Made by a program: the position numbers and the translations under genes
Assembly (NCBI GenBank): GCA_940337035.1
Contig: OW679200.1
Location: forward strand, 23,353,090 to 23,417,089
DNA length: 64,000 nucleotides
Reading direction: 5' to 3'
Origin: Agriotes lineatus
Taxonomy: Eukaryota > Arthropoda > Insecta > Coleoptera > Elateridae
The notes under the pieces: generated by a model
What the model saw: the letters and a program-made list of their open reading frames with translations, nothing else
The model's database searches: none
Told to the model about the DNA's origin: nothing
Shown here: positions 10,983 to 22,580 of the stretch, piece by piece
How positions within the stretch are numbered: the stretch's first letter is position 1
Layout: each line of letters opens with the position of its first letter

Positions 10983-12597
10983 GGTAGATTCAGACTGGCG
11001 ATAACGGCGCGGTGACGGCGCGGTGGCGGAGCGGTCCTGAATCCGCTCAGCAATCGCTCTGCACGTTTTTAAATGATATGATTCAGACTAACAAGCGGCG
11101 CGGAAGCGGAGAGGTAGCGACAAGCCTGCGAGGATAGGGCGATAGCCCGGCGGAGCGGTTTCGATCGATCGGGGAGCGATTTTTATGAAGAAACCGCGCG
11201 GTTAGATAAAAACACAAACATAATTTAGAGTGAAATATGCAGTCCAGTACCGTCCGTAGTTGCAGGCGGGTGTGATTGTGCTACAACGTGGAAGATCAAC
11301 CAAACATTTTAGGTTTGGAAATTAACTATGCAGCTAAATTGTTCAATCAAATTAATTTTTACTCGCGTTTGTTTGCATTTAAAAACTAACTTCTTCAGAC
11401 GTTTACGTTAAGTTTTTAAGCAGTTAATTATTTGGTGAACTAAAAATAGGAGAATGAGGTTAGATTTTACAGATAAACAATGTATATTTTTATCCTTATG
11501 ATTGTATAATTGATTTAATTGGGGCGGAATGAGTACTTCCTTGTTTTATTTTTAAATAAATCCTTGACGAAGCAGTTTATTTTCAAATTATGCTATTAGT
11601 ACTTAATATTTAACAGTGTGGAAAATTATTTGTTCTGTGAATTGTCAAATATGAAATCCCGTTGGTTCAAATAATTCTCAGCATCGCAATTTCATTAAAC
11701 ATTTATTACTAATAGCATAATTTTAAAATAAACTGTTTCGTCAACGATTTATTTAATTTAACATGTAAAAACGTGAGTACTAAATTCTCACCAATTAAGT
11801 CAGCTTATACAATGATAAGAATAAAAATATGCATTTTTTATATGCACAATCTAATATCATTCTCCTAATTAGTTCATCAAATAAGTAACTGTTTAAAAAC
11901 TTAATTTAAAAGTCTCAAGTAGTTAGCTTTTCAATGCTAACCAAACTCGTATTAAATAAATTTGATTGAACCATTTATTAATAGTTAATTTCTAAACCAA
12001 AAATTAAAATATGTAATATTATGTGTGTTTACGTTATTGTTTATCCACCAATAAAAATGATTATTTTGAGTTCAATATTTGTAATTGTTTTTACTTTATA
12101 ATATACAGTGTGTCCGCGGATTGGGTTCACATAAGATGTAAATGACAAAACATTTTCGAGTTAGATGTTAATATTCTAGGAATCGTTCCTGCTTGTTCTC
12201 AAACCAAGATTTTGAGAAAGTCAATCAAATTAAGTAATATACAGGGTGTTTTTAGAATCAATTTAAAAAAATTCAAGATTAAACTACATTTATTAGAAGA
12301 GGTAACAAAAAAAGTATTAAGAAACGTTGTTTAGAATTAAGAGTAATGGCAGACTCAATTTTCAGACAAAGCGGCCACTCTTCATCGGAGCTCTCTGAAC
12401 TACTTGTAAACATTTTTTTAAAACTTATTATCTACTTGTAACCTGCACGCCTCTGAACACAGCTTGCAAATAAACTCACCGTCGAACTACCGCGATCAGT
12501 ATGAACACCTACTAGTCTAAAAACCGTACAGAATCCGCGCCGCTACCAAATCGCTACCGCACCGCTGCCGCGCCGCTATCGCCAGTCTGAATAGACC
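10983..12597. mobile_element. Long-TIR element unit 2, direct tandem partner
   Basis: Same structure, order and orientation as unit 1, separated from it by a single A (10982). Overall similarity is high, with small indels and substitutions. An internal segment in both units (from about 10490 and 12107) begins ACAGTGTGTCCGCGGATT, like a mariner terminus, but no partner end was seen, so it is a fragment. Confidence 0.6.
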
Positions 12598-12642
12598 TTT
12601 AGATAAAGGATAATGGTGCCGTCTAAAGTGAGACACACTGTA

Positions 12643-14970
12643 TATACGTATTATCAAAACATAGATAAATGAAGACATATAATTAAAATTAGATGATATA
12701 TTTCCCAAGATGAGGAGATTACATTTAACTGGAGAGGTCAGAATTTAATCTATAATCAATTTCACATAGTCACACCTAAACTCTGACGATATCTAATGCT
12801 ATCGATATTATGCGGCAGGACATTAGTATCGTAATTCAATTCAATGTCTACCTAGTTTTATTTATATTTCCAATACAACACACAAAATACGTGTAATTAA
12901 AACAACCAGTAATACCTACAATTCAGTCATTATAAACACCACTCATAGTATTTCATGTGTGAATAATTTTCGAATGTCGAAGTACTAATTAATTCTGTTA
13001 ATCACAAAGCGCTAAGCTTTAATTTGACGTGGGATTTTTAAATTGTGGTGCGTGGTTAGAACTTAGAACCATAACATTCAATAAATGTAATGTATTTTAA
13101 GTTTAATTATTTATTATAATTGATTATAAGTTCTCACAAAATGTGGCTGCACCTATTCTAAAACAGAAATTGTATGTATTTTATATTCTTAGGGCGTAAC
13201 ATGTTTTTAATTGCATCCACATTATTTCAGACCAGTAATAAAGATGGTGGGAGTATGATGTGACGTGCTGCTTACTGGCCAGTAGTCATTTACAAAAATG
13301 TAAAAATTCAAACTACCCATGTTGCTTTAGTAGTAGTACGTCAACAATCTTATATCATTGCAGAGAAAAAAAAAATTTGTGGTTTGCATTTAAAAAATTG
13401 CAACTTCAATTTAAATCAATCAAATAGGTAGTTCAATAGAATAACATGAAACGATAAGTATGCAATTTAGTCATCCCCCTCAAGTTTAATTTCTAAATCA
13501 AACCAACCACGAGATTTACAATTTATAAGAGATACTTTGTAAAAGTACATATTAGTTTATTATAATTACATAAGCACGAGCGATTGAAGAAAAAGCGTGC
13601 GGGAACAAAGATAGCAATGACTAAAGCAGGAAGCATCCAATTCACCAAGGAGAACACGATTACATGCATAAAATGTTCATTGTAAAAGATGGTGTAGATT
13701 ATAGAAGTAATACATTTTAATACGAACTCCTCACTTACTAATAATATAAATGTCAGCCCACGTATTCTGATAAATTCCTTTTCATGTTTTATAGCTTATT
13801 ACAAAAACTAGTAATACTTATCCGTGAATCATAATTATCTTTACCTTCAAAAGATTTTGTATTTTATACTAATGAACATCTGTGTTTTTATTAATGCGTT
13901 GTTCTGAATTTAGCTTAATATAAATTGCATTTATTCAGCTCTAAAATATAAAACTCTTAAGTAATTGAGGCGTTTCTATTTATACAGGGTGGTCTAGAAT
14001 AACAAATTGTCAAAATATTTAGCTTATACAGCACATACAGGAAAACATTTGTACATTATTTATAATAGGTACTCCAAATTGAACACTTAATTGTTACAGT
14101 ATTACAGCAGTGTATTCTTGAACGTGCAATATTCTAGTCATCTGTGGGCCACAAAAGAGGTAACCGTCAAGCGACCTTTCAATGTAGACCGCTTTCTTTT
14201 GTTTTGCAATGCTAGATCAAGCAAAAATTACAAACATTAGAGTTCGGTGCTTCCCCTTCCACTTAAACACGTCACAGACAAGCTGATCTAATATGGTAAG
14301 ATCAACATTACACTATTACACATATAAAGCTTCCATTTCATCTTTTACATATAATTAGCATTATTCAGGCTGTTGAAGTTTATTGAAATGTGTACACATT
14401 TAACACGGTTTAGTTGTTATTTTTGGGTTATTATGTTACTATATTCTATTTTTAAACGAACGTTTATGTTTCACAAAAGCAACTGCATCATAACTAGCAA
14501 AATTAGCAGCTTTTAAACTCAAATTAATGTACATGATTAAACAACCTCTATCGTGACTAAGAGCCAATCCCAAGAAGCAACGTAAATATGAATATAAGTT
14601 GCTATTAAAATTACGGGGCCATCTGTGGGCAATCGGCGTCTCGCGGAAGCTACTTCAAACAACATGGGTTTTTCTACGTAAAATACAATAAAACATTGAC
14701 TTAATTTTACGTTTGTAAATACTACTGTATTTTTCATATCTAAACTGGTTTCGTGCTATCTAATTAAGAATTATAATATTCTCGTTTATTTATCATAATC
14801 AGCTTAACATAAACTACTGAACAAATCACGATTCATGCCATATCTACCGATGGAATGTAAACAGCGCTACGGCGAACATGATTTCTAGATCAAACACGAT
14901 TTTACGTAGTTCAGCAAGAGAACTACGTAAGAAACCGTGCGATCTTTGTATATTATTTTTATTGTAACAC
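12643..14970. other. AT-rich non-coding tract, nearly identical in the two copies
   Basis: No gene or complete element supported. Near 13983 the sequence ACAGGGTGGTCTAG resembles a transposon terminus without a visible partner. The match with 44536-46865 differs at only a handful of positions. Confidence 0.5.
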
Positions 14971-16311
14971 CAGTGGCGGCTGCTCCTTACGGGCGCAGGG
15001 GGCGCCAGCCTCCCAACCGGCAATAATCTACGGGGTTAAGTGGAAGAGCAGCGGGGACTGATAAGGCGCCTAGGCTGAACTTCGCCTCAAATGCTAAGAA
15101 TTATTGTAGTTATTTTTGTAATTAAAAACAAAATGATCAAGGCAATAATAATGTAGCATTAGAAAGAAGTACCTAACTATTCTATTGCGTTTAAAAAAAC
15201 CTCATTCGCAGCATGCCATGATCAAATTGAAGTTTGCCGTAGGGTCCCCGGGTGGTGTAGCTTGAACAAGCGTCCACGTTCGACCAGTAGAGTTAAGCAA
15301 CGCTCTTTCTGGTCAGAACTTGGATGGGAGTTCCACGGCTGCTTCGCTCGGCGCCTCGTGGTACGGCTGCCACGGAAATAGTTGGTCCCGGATGTCATAA
15401 TAACATCATGACAGTCGTTAGTGGGGTTGGAAGTCCCCATAAATGCACAGCGACGCCTATAATTGGCCCAACGGCTGTTGATCTAAGAAGTATATGTCAA
15501 CATAACATGAGTTATGGGTCAACACACTCGCTAATATCAATGCACCGAGCCGCTGCCAGCTGTTGGGGGGCGATTCGAAATAGAGCCCAAACTTATATGG
15601 TAATTACGGGCGAAAATTCTGACGCTGCAGAACCGAGCATCACAGTTTCTACGTGACGCCAAGGCGTTGTAGCCGAGCCAATCGTTCGCTCCCGAAATGT
15701 AAAGCGATCCGGGCGTAAAGGCAACCGGCGCGCCTGTAAAACAAATGCGCAATCTTTGATAATAAAATGAATGCCAGCGGGCAAAGACGTTCTTGCATTC
15801 TTGTGGGCCGTGTTTAGAAATAAAATCGATTTCTGTTTATTTATTTTGGGTGATTTTGGTTGTTTCATGCAGTTTTCTACAAAATATATCGCAGAATAAC
15901 ATCACTAAGTATTCTCAACATTAGTTTTTAAAAGCCTACCGTTAGCTGAAAAGCTTAAAATAAAAAAAAACTTGTATTAAATTTCAACCTGCAAAATATA
16001 GTTGGAACTCGCCATTTTCCAAGATTTCTGTGGAAATTTACAACAAAAACAAATGGATTTGTGAATCTGATGATGCGTCTTCTATGTTTTCATTATTAAA
16101 TAAAGGATCGTGTTTCGTTTATTAACACATGCACATTTTGTGTTGAGCTTTAGTACCTACTTTTTGTTCTGTGCATATGAAGTTTCCTTTGGATTATTAA
16201 AATTAAAAATCATTGCTATGTTTTAATTAGAATATCGAGGAAATGTAGGTCAATATTTTTTAATGTTAATAATTGAGAGCCTCCAAATACAATTATCACG
16301 AGCCGCCACTG
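14971..16311. mobile_element. hAT element carrying a 5S-rRNA-like segment, copy 1
   Basis: The ends CAGTGGCGGCTGCTCC and GAGCCGCCACTG are inverted repeats with one or two changes. The flanking 8-mers are TGTAACAC (14963-14970) and TGTAATAC (16312-16319), an 8-bp hAT-type target duplication with one later change. It lacks a transposase frame. The interior holds a GC-richer block (15240-15740) that includes the 5S-like piece. The same insertion is in copy 2 at 46866-48206. Confidence 0.85.
15262..15345 (+). ncRNA. 5S rRNA-derived segment inside the hAT, copy 1
   Basis: The core of a 5S gene is recognisable. GAGTTAAGCAACG (15290-15302) matches the box A region, and GGTCAGAACTTGGATGGGA (15311-15329) matches the 5S intermediate element and box C region, which in animal 5S reads G-G-T-y-A-G-T-A-C-T-T-r-G-A-T-G-G-G. 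The 5' and 3' ends that pair in real 5S rRNA are not convincing, so this is a derived pseudo-promoter, not an rRNA gene. Frames on both strands across this block are short and overlapping and are probably not translated. Confidence 0.7.
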
Positions 16312-16881
16312 TGTAATACTGATCATGAACTCCATTCGACAGCAAACAAACAAGTGAAGACGTGAACGGTGAGGGTGGAACTAATAATATAGCCTTCGTC
16401 TTTATGAATATTTTCTGCTGCGTCTTTATTTTAGATAGATTTATAAGTATGGTTATTAAATGAAATGGGTGTGTACTGGCCTCAGTAGAAGTACATTGCA
16501 CTATAAATTAATTTTGAGAACCACTGGCTAAATCAGATGAGAATACATTTTAATCTGATGCCCAACTGTTTTTTGCTTCTGCATTTTATCCAAATTCGGC
16601 CTTATCGCAAATACCTGTGCGAGAACTTATGTTCATGGAAATTCATTAAAGTAACCATAAATCAGTTTAAGCAATTAAATGTTTTATTTTTTGTGGGATT
16701 ACTGTTAATTTTTAACGTATAGATTATTAAGCAAATTTGTTGTTTGATGTCCTCTAACTACTCTTTAATTAAATGACCCTGCTTATGAATCACCCTGTAT
16801 ATTCGTATTAGCTCTTTCTTATTCATTTTGTGAATAAAAATGGCGATAAGACTGATAAATACAGACGGCTAGATCGGCATG

Positions 16882-17378
16882 TTGCCGGCACGTAGCAGTA
16901 AAGTTTGAACCATACAGTTAGATGGCGCATAATCGCTATTTATGTATCAAGTACCTACTGTAGAACTTTACTGGACGAGTCTATTTTATGACACAGCGAG
17001 CGTAGCAAGCAACGATGTCGATAAAGAGGAGGCGTCGCAAATATCCGAGTTTTTTTTTAAATAAAAATGAGGACAAGGCCGATAAACACAGTTACACCTA
17101 AAAAAAAACTTTTGCTATATTGAACAGTTGATATTTGGTTTAGCAACACGACGACATTAACACGTTTGCCGGCATATAGCAGTAAAGTTTGAACCATGCA
17201 GTTAGATGGCGCTGAAAAAGGAACACCTGTAGGTACAGCTTACGTTTATACACAAGAATTTTACAATAATCGCTATTTATGTATCAAATGCACACTGTAG
17301 GACTATTGGACGAGTCTATTTTATGGCAGATCGAGGGTAGCGAGCGAGGGCGATAAAGAGGACGAGTCGTAAATATTT
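16882..17378. repeat. Diverged direct repeat pair, copy 1
   Basis: Two related units in direct orientation: 16882-17042 and 17167-17378. Shared blocks in order are AGCAGTAAAGTTTGAACCAT, CAGTTAGATGGCGC, ATAATCGCTATTTATGTATC and TGGACGAGTCTATTTTATG. The second unit has about 50 extra bases in the middle. The pair is unchanged in copy 2 (about 48777-49273). Confidence 0.75.
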
Positions 17379-17597
17379 GATAGTTTCGAAGTGCGCTTTT
17401 TCTAAGGTTTATTGTGTTATCGACATCAAGAGCAGCTGTTGCCTCAATGTATTATGGATGAATTCCCCTTTATTATTTATAAAGTTTTCAGTTAATGCAA
17501 TCTTCCATGATTTGAAGAAAATTATGACTTTTATTTTGACCTTTATTTTGATAGTAACTATTGGCATCGACATACGAACGTTTTGCTTTATTTTATG

Positions 17598-18239
17598 AAC
17601 TACTCCAAGAAGTGGCACAGTTATGGACGCTAAATAATACTATATGAAGTGTTTATGAATTAATTGAATAAAAAATTATCTCATAATGTTTCATCAAATA
17701 GAAATCCTTTATTTGTCTAAATTTTATCAAGCAAGTGGTGATTTTAGAAATTATTCCGGTAATTTTATTACGTGAAAAAATATCAGGGTAATTTTTAGAT
17801 ATAAATTACACAGTAAACCTCACTTTACTAGACTTCAGGGGACAGTCAATGTTAGTCCAGTATAACCGAGTGTCCATTTAATCAGAATTTTATTTTTTAA
17901 GTTAAAAATAAAACATAAACATAAACTACTCCAAGAAGTGGCACAGTTATGGACGCTAAATAATACTATATGAAGTGTTTATGAATTAATTGAATAAAAA
18001 ATTATCTCATAATGTTTCATCAAATAGAAATCCTTTATTTGTCTAAATTTTATCAAGCAAGTGGTGATTTTAGAAATTATTCCGGTAATTTTATTACGTG
18101 AAAAAATATCAGGGTAATTTTTAGATATAAATTACACAGTAAACCTCACTTTACTGGACTTCAGGGGACAGTCAATGTTAGTCCAGTATAACCGAGTGTC
18201 CATTTAATCAGAATTTTATTTTTTAAGTTAAAAATAAAA
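17598..18239. repeat. Tandem duplication, 326-bp period, copy 1
   Basis: CTACTCCAAGAAGTGG recurs at 17600 and 17926. The two units are almost identical (for example TACTAGACTTC versus TACTGGACTTC). Copy 2 has the same duplication with the same difference (49493-50134), so it predates the separation of the copies. Confidence 0.95.
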
Positions 18240-18645
18240 TTAAATAGTAAGTTGTAAAATAATTTATTTAAAGTTTTAATAACATAGAAATTATAAAAAT
18301 ATAAGATTACAAAAATCCGTAATTTTTCGTTCTTACAAACGTCGTTTAAAACAATTTGTATTTTGTTTAACTGAAGAAGAATTGATGAAGAATTTCACTT
18401 GCATCATCCCCTTGCTGAACGTATTGTTGTAAGGTCTGAAAAGAGTTTAAGGCATTTGAAAGTCACTTCAACATGCTTCCCCAACGGAACTTGGTTCGAA
18501 TATAATGGACTTTTTGTCCATTGCAAGCGAAAGTCCAGAATATCCGATTCTACTTACGTATTTAAATAATTCTTTAATCGGGAGTTTGATAATCAATACA
18601 TTACAAACGAGAGTCCATTCCGTTATAAGTGGACTATATGGTATT
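17811..18645. mobile_element. Possible pogo/Tigger-like element
   Basis: The left end CAGTAAACCTCACTTTACT contains AGTCCAGTATAACCGA. The right end, read in reverse, is AGTAAATACCATATAGTCCA followed by CTTATAACGGA, so the ends match in blocks. This is the layout of insect Tigger ends. The left end exists twice because of the 326-bp tandem duplication. No transposase was found. Confidence 0.4.
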
Positions 18646-19768
18646 TACTAATTACATGTCCTTGCTATCGTTATTATACGTTGGTATCTTGATAAACTAT
18701 TTTTTTATGTTAACGTCCATTTGTAACGCTTATTCAGTAAATTCTCTTGTAAAATACCCAATCAATTACAGATAATTTCTCAATCTCTTGGGGCATTAAC
18801 TATTGAATACACACAGCAAAAATTAATATAACGATTTTAACAAAGTACGGATTCTGATATAGGTGCACCCTCATGAGGATGAGGAGACTTCAAAACAGTT
18901 ACTCCACTACTGCTCTACTATTTGTAGTTTTATTCGTGGTCTATTAATTTATCTTAATATTACTCAGCAGCACAATATTTGCTCTTCTGTCGAATAATCT
19001 GAAAAATATTTATGGCGTATCATTAATTTCTATTTATAACTGACACGCTGTCAGTAATAGACATAAACCACCGCAGTTGCAATGCTAATCCTGGTTCCAA
19101 TAAAACATAGTACGAAACTCCAATACACCCTGTATAATTAATTAAAATGCATTTTATACGCAGTTCACATAACAAACGATTTAAATGTTGCCAGTAATAT
19201 AACAATTTCCAAGTTCTGACGGTATGCGGATACACTTGTGCGCATAATTTAAGCTTAAATAATAATCTAGGTATTTTATGAATAACGGTAATTAGAAATA
19301 TATGCGTAGTAGCCTACTACGAGTTTGTGTGGTTTACAGAGCATGTCCAAATTACAACCTACTTTTGTTGCGATAGACGCACATTTATTTCAAATTCGGG
19401 AACAATATGCTATAGAATAGACAATTGCTAAAAGCAAACGGAACGATTATTATTATGATTAATAATGACCGTCACATACATCTTATAATGCATTTTTTAA
19501 CTACGTGTACTTGGACAGTTGCTGTATTTTATCTACGAAAATCTCCATCATAAAGTAACATTTTAACGATGAGTGTGGATAAAATGCTACTTTATTCACT
19601 AGTGAATAAAATAGTCCATGAACCTTAGCAACTAACAAAATAAATACGTGCTACCCTGGTAACTGGTGCAAAAACAGGTAACATATTTATTTGAAATTAT
19701 CAATTTCAAAACTTATTTATGTAACTAAATGTAGGCATTGGAAAAAATGTAATATGCCACACGTGAAT
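18646..19768. other. AT-rich non-coding tract
   Basis: No supported gene. TACAGGGTGTATTGGAG (minus strand, about 19134) looks like an isolated transposon terminus. TTATTCACTAGTGAATAA near 19592 is a perfect palindrome. Confidence 0.45.
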
Positions 19769-20729
19769 AATAGCTATTTATGAAACAAGTGCTAAAAGTC
19801 GACGTTTATGCGCGAGACATGAAAATTATGAAACGAAGCCGAAGGCTGAGTTTCATAACATGTCTCGCGCATAAACGACTTTTAGCACGCGTTGCATACA
19901 ATCTTTTATCTACGACCTTAATTTTACCGTTATTAATCCATAAATATCGATTTAAGAAAGGTTCGCATCTGCGACGCTTTTAATTTATGTCATAATGAAT
20001 AGTAGGCCTGCGCCGCGGTGGCGATTGTTTGGCCACGCCCGTGCTGTCAAGGTGAGTTACGAAATGTAATTATTGATACTCCACATATGACTGTATTCAT
20101 TACATAACGCTTTAATTATTTCAAAAACGCTTTACCTGTAACGCAAGAAGCAGATAAAGATATTTATCTACGACCACTACTAAAAGTAGGCCTTTTAGCG
20201 CTAGCTTGTTTCACTAAAAGTGACGTTTTATAGTTTACCGTGTTTAAAGAAATCAGCTGTTTACTTTTAGCACATGTGCTAAAAGTGAAGCGAGGTTCAA
20301 AACTACAATTTCGAACTGCAAGTGAAGTTGTAAAGCTATTCTAGTTGCTTCTTGCGTTACAGGTAAAGCGTTTTTGAAATAATTAAAGCGTTATGTAATG
20401 AATACAGTCATATGTGGAGTATCAATAATTACATTTCGTAGCTCACCTTGACAGCACGGGCGTGGCCAAACAATCGCCACCGCGGCGCAGGCCTACTATT
20501 CATTATGACATAAATTAAAAACGTCGCAGATGGGAACCTTTCTTAAATCGATATTTATGGATTAATAACGGTAAAATTAAGGTCGTAGATAAAAGATTGT
20601 ATGCAACGCGTGCTAAAAGTCGTTTATGCGCGAGACATGTTATGAAACTCAGCCTTCGGCTTCGTTTCATAATTTTCATGTCTCGCGCATAAACGTCGAC
20701 TTTTAGCACTTGTTGCATAAATAGCTATT
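19769..20729. mobile_element. Large foldback element, copy 1
   Basis: Two arms of about 400 bp, nearly perfect inverted complements, enclose a loop of about 180 bp (20160-20340). The outermost bases are AATAGCTATTTATG and CATAAATAGCTATT. Each arm carries its own hairpin (TTTATGCGCGAGACATG against CATGTCTCGCGCATAAA) with a short asymmetric tip. Further in lie GCCGCGGTGGCGATTG and its complement. The loop holds smaller CTAAAAGT palindromes. Frames on both strands are mirror images of one another, as expected from the arms, and are not genes. Confidence 0.9.
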
Positions 20730-22263
20730 TCTTCATTTGGGGAAATTATCTCTAAAGTTTTCCCTTTATGGTTAAAATGCTTCTTTATTCACTTGTGGGA
20801 TACATAACTACATATTATGTTAATTTGATAGAAAAACTACAGTTTTTTTCCGAGAAGATGAAGCAGCCAATTTATTGAAATGTTTTTTTTTTAATTGTTA
20901 ATTTGTTTACGTTACGTTTACCTTACTTATACGGAGATTTTCCAAGATCAACTCATTTGCAGAAACGGGTGAACTGAGTATACTCTGTTCACTATGGTAG
21001 CACTGTAGAATTTCTATTGGTTTTTTGCGTAATTTTGAAAATTTGGGTTTTTGTTACCTGGCAACTTTTATTTATTTTTGCTTAAGTCAGTTCGAAATAT
21101 AACCTACAATTTATAGTTTTCACATTAGGAGCTTTATTAATTGTTTCTAGTTACCCATAGCTTGCCTTAAAAATAATAACCATGATATAAAGGATTGTTT
21201 TTAATTGGATTTTGACATTGACAGGTTTATACTTATTATAACCAAAAATTATTGGGGTAGGGTTATTTTTCACCATTAAAAAGTGGAATAAGGAAAAACG
21301 AATAGGGAAGGCACTCGTGGGCCTTGACAAATTAACGTTTTTTTCATGCATCGTGAGGGTAAACTCATTAAAGTTGCGACCAGATGATTATTGCCCGACA
21401 CAGCAAAATTTAAATTGTATGTAATTACAGCAATTTGCTCAAGAATTATTTACTTAAAACTTTTCCTTAATTTTATTAAACACATTCAGCTCGATAACGG
21501 AAAAGAAAGAACAATTAAAAGGCATATTAAATAGATTTTTCAATCTAGAAACGTCATGTTTGAATTAGGCAAGTAATTATTCTGCCAAGTGGCAAAAATA
21601 CAAATGTAAATACGAGTCCGATATATTCAAAATTATTGTCTACCTAAGAAACAATAATACATATATCGATTTTTCAAACAACGCTACTACAAAACCCAAC
21701 AGTTTTTTTTTAATTATTTCAACTTTGAAGCTAGTTTTCCCTTCACAATAGTACCCAATAATTAAATACTACAAAGATTATTAACTGTCTCTATTTCTGC
21801 GTCAAAGCTGTTTTCAAGTTGTAAATAAAACAGTTATGTTCTAATAATTTTACCAACGGTTGAACACCAAAATTCTTTTACTGTATTTCAGATAGTTTCG
21901 GAAATCTGCGGACACTAAAACTGCATTGTTTGTTTCTATTATTAAACTGCTACTGCTACATCATCAGCCACGATAAAGACAATAAAACTCAAATTACAAT
22001 AAACACTTTGTCAACACATTGTTCACATCTTGTAAACACTGATCAGTAACCATCAAATGACCTTTCAAGAAATTTTATTTAGTTTGATCCACACCGCTTT
22101 GCTTACATGAAACAATCATTGTTGTTGAAAAAAATGCATTGTTTACAGTTTACATGGTCGTAGTGTATATTTGGAAAAAAATAAAGCAAATGACACTCGC
22201 TTTCAATAGGTTCCAAATTTTACAATAACATTTGCATTGTATTATCGTTTACCTCTTATTACC
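20730..22263. other. AT-rich non-coding tract
   Basis: Nothing supportable as a gene or complete element. Nearly identical to 52629-54163. Confidence 0.5.
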
Positions 22264-22580
22264 TTAAGCGATGTCGAGGCTGGTGCTTTCTACGCTAGCA
22301 TCTTGCAGTGTAGTGCTCAACTTGCCCCGGTTTCGGGTTACAAAATAGGAGCGCGCTTTTTGAGCTTTCGTAGCAACTATTACTTTAGGTGTGTGTCTTG
22401 GTGATGTGTGGACCTTGTTACTCCATCTCTTAGGTCTGTGGTTCTGAGCAGAGCACAGGTAATTTGGTGCCCAACTGTGAACGGTCTCACCGGACTCGGT
22501 ATCGATCACCAAGGCTGCGGAAAAATTCCGCTCACCGTGGGATTCGAACCGAGGACTTGATCAATGAGTATGGTTAATAT
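22264..22580 (-). repeat. tRNA-derived SINE (second family), copy 1
   Basis: On the minus strand, box B GGTTCGAATCCCACGG (complement of 22536-22551) is preceded by GTCCTCG, as in the 4861 SINE. It is followed by the same palindromic core GCGGAATTTTTCCGC, then a different body. A box A at the expected distance is degenerate. Copy 2 is 54164-54480. Confidence 0.7.

Larger units (their letters stand above)
9279..12610 (-). mobile_element. Non-autonomous Helitron A, very short once its insert is removed
   Basis: On the minus strand it starts TCCTTTATCTAAA and ends GACTGCTAG. A perfect TGAGAC-ATTT-GTCTCA hairpin lies eight bases before CTAG. Its start matches Helitron B (TCYTTTATCTAA), so both belong to one family. 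About 3.2 kb of it is a later insertion (9395-12597). What remains is about 135 bp and includes a 22-bp perfect inverted repeat at 9324-9388. Confidence 0.75.
6849..12640. mobile_element. Mariner-like element with long TIRs, copy 1, heavily invaded
   Basis: The ends are CAGTGTGTCCCACTTTAG and the complement of CAGTGTGTCTCACTTTAG, each flanked by TA, the Tc1/mariner target. The inverted arms continue inward for well over 200 bp (left arm to about 7110, right arm about 8199-8372), including CCCCTCACTAAATT and TTTAAAATAAACAGCA. The middle holds a transposase relic (7251-7579). Without insertions it would be about 0.95 kb, shorter than a full mariner. A piggyBac MITE (7590-8194) and a Helitron pair (8373-12610) inserted later and are absent from copy 2 (42991-44533). 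Confidence 0.85.

Noticed and set aside
15324..15656. 110-codon frame and opposite-strand frames in the hAT interior
   Set aside because: They overlap each other and the 5S-derived block inside a non-autonomous transposon. Their conservation simply reflects the near identity of this tract.
13983..16800. One large element bounded by ACAGGGTG ends at 13983 and 16797
   Set aside because: Only the first 8-9 bases match inversely; these are common termini of unrelated elements.
19780..19983. 67-codon frame found on both strands of the foldback element
   Set aside because: The mirror copies follow from the inverted arms, and the frame is lost on one side in copy 2.
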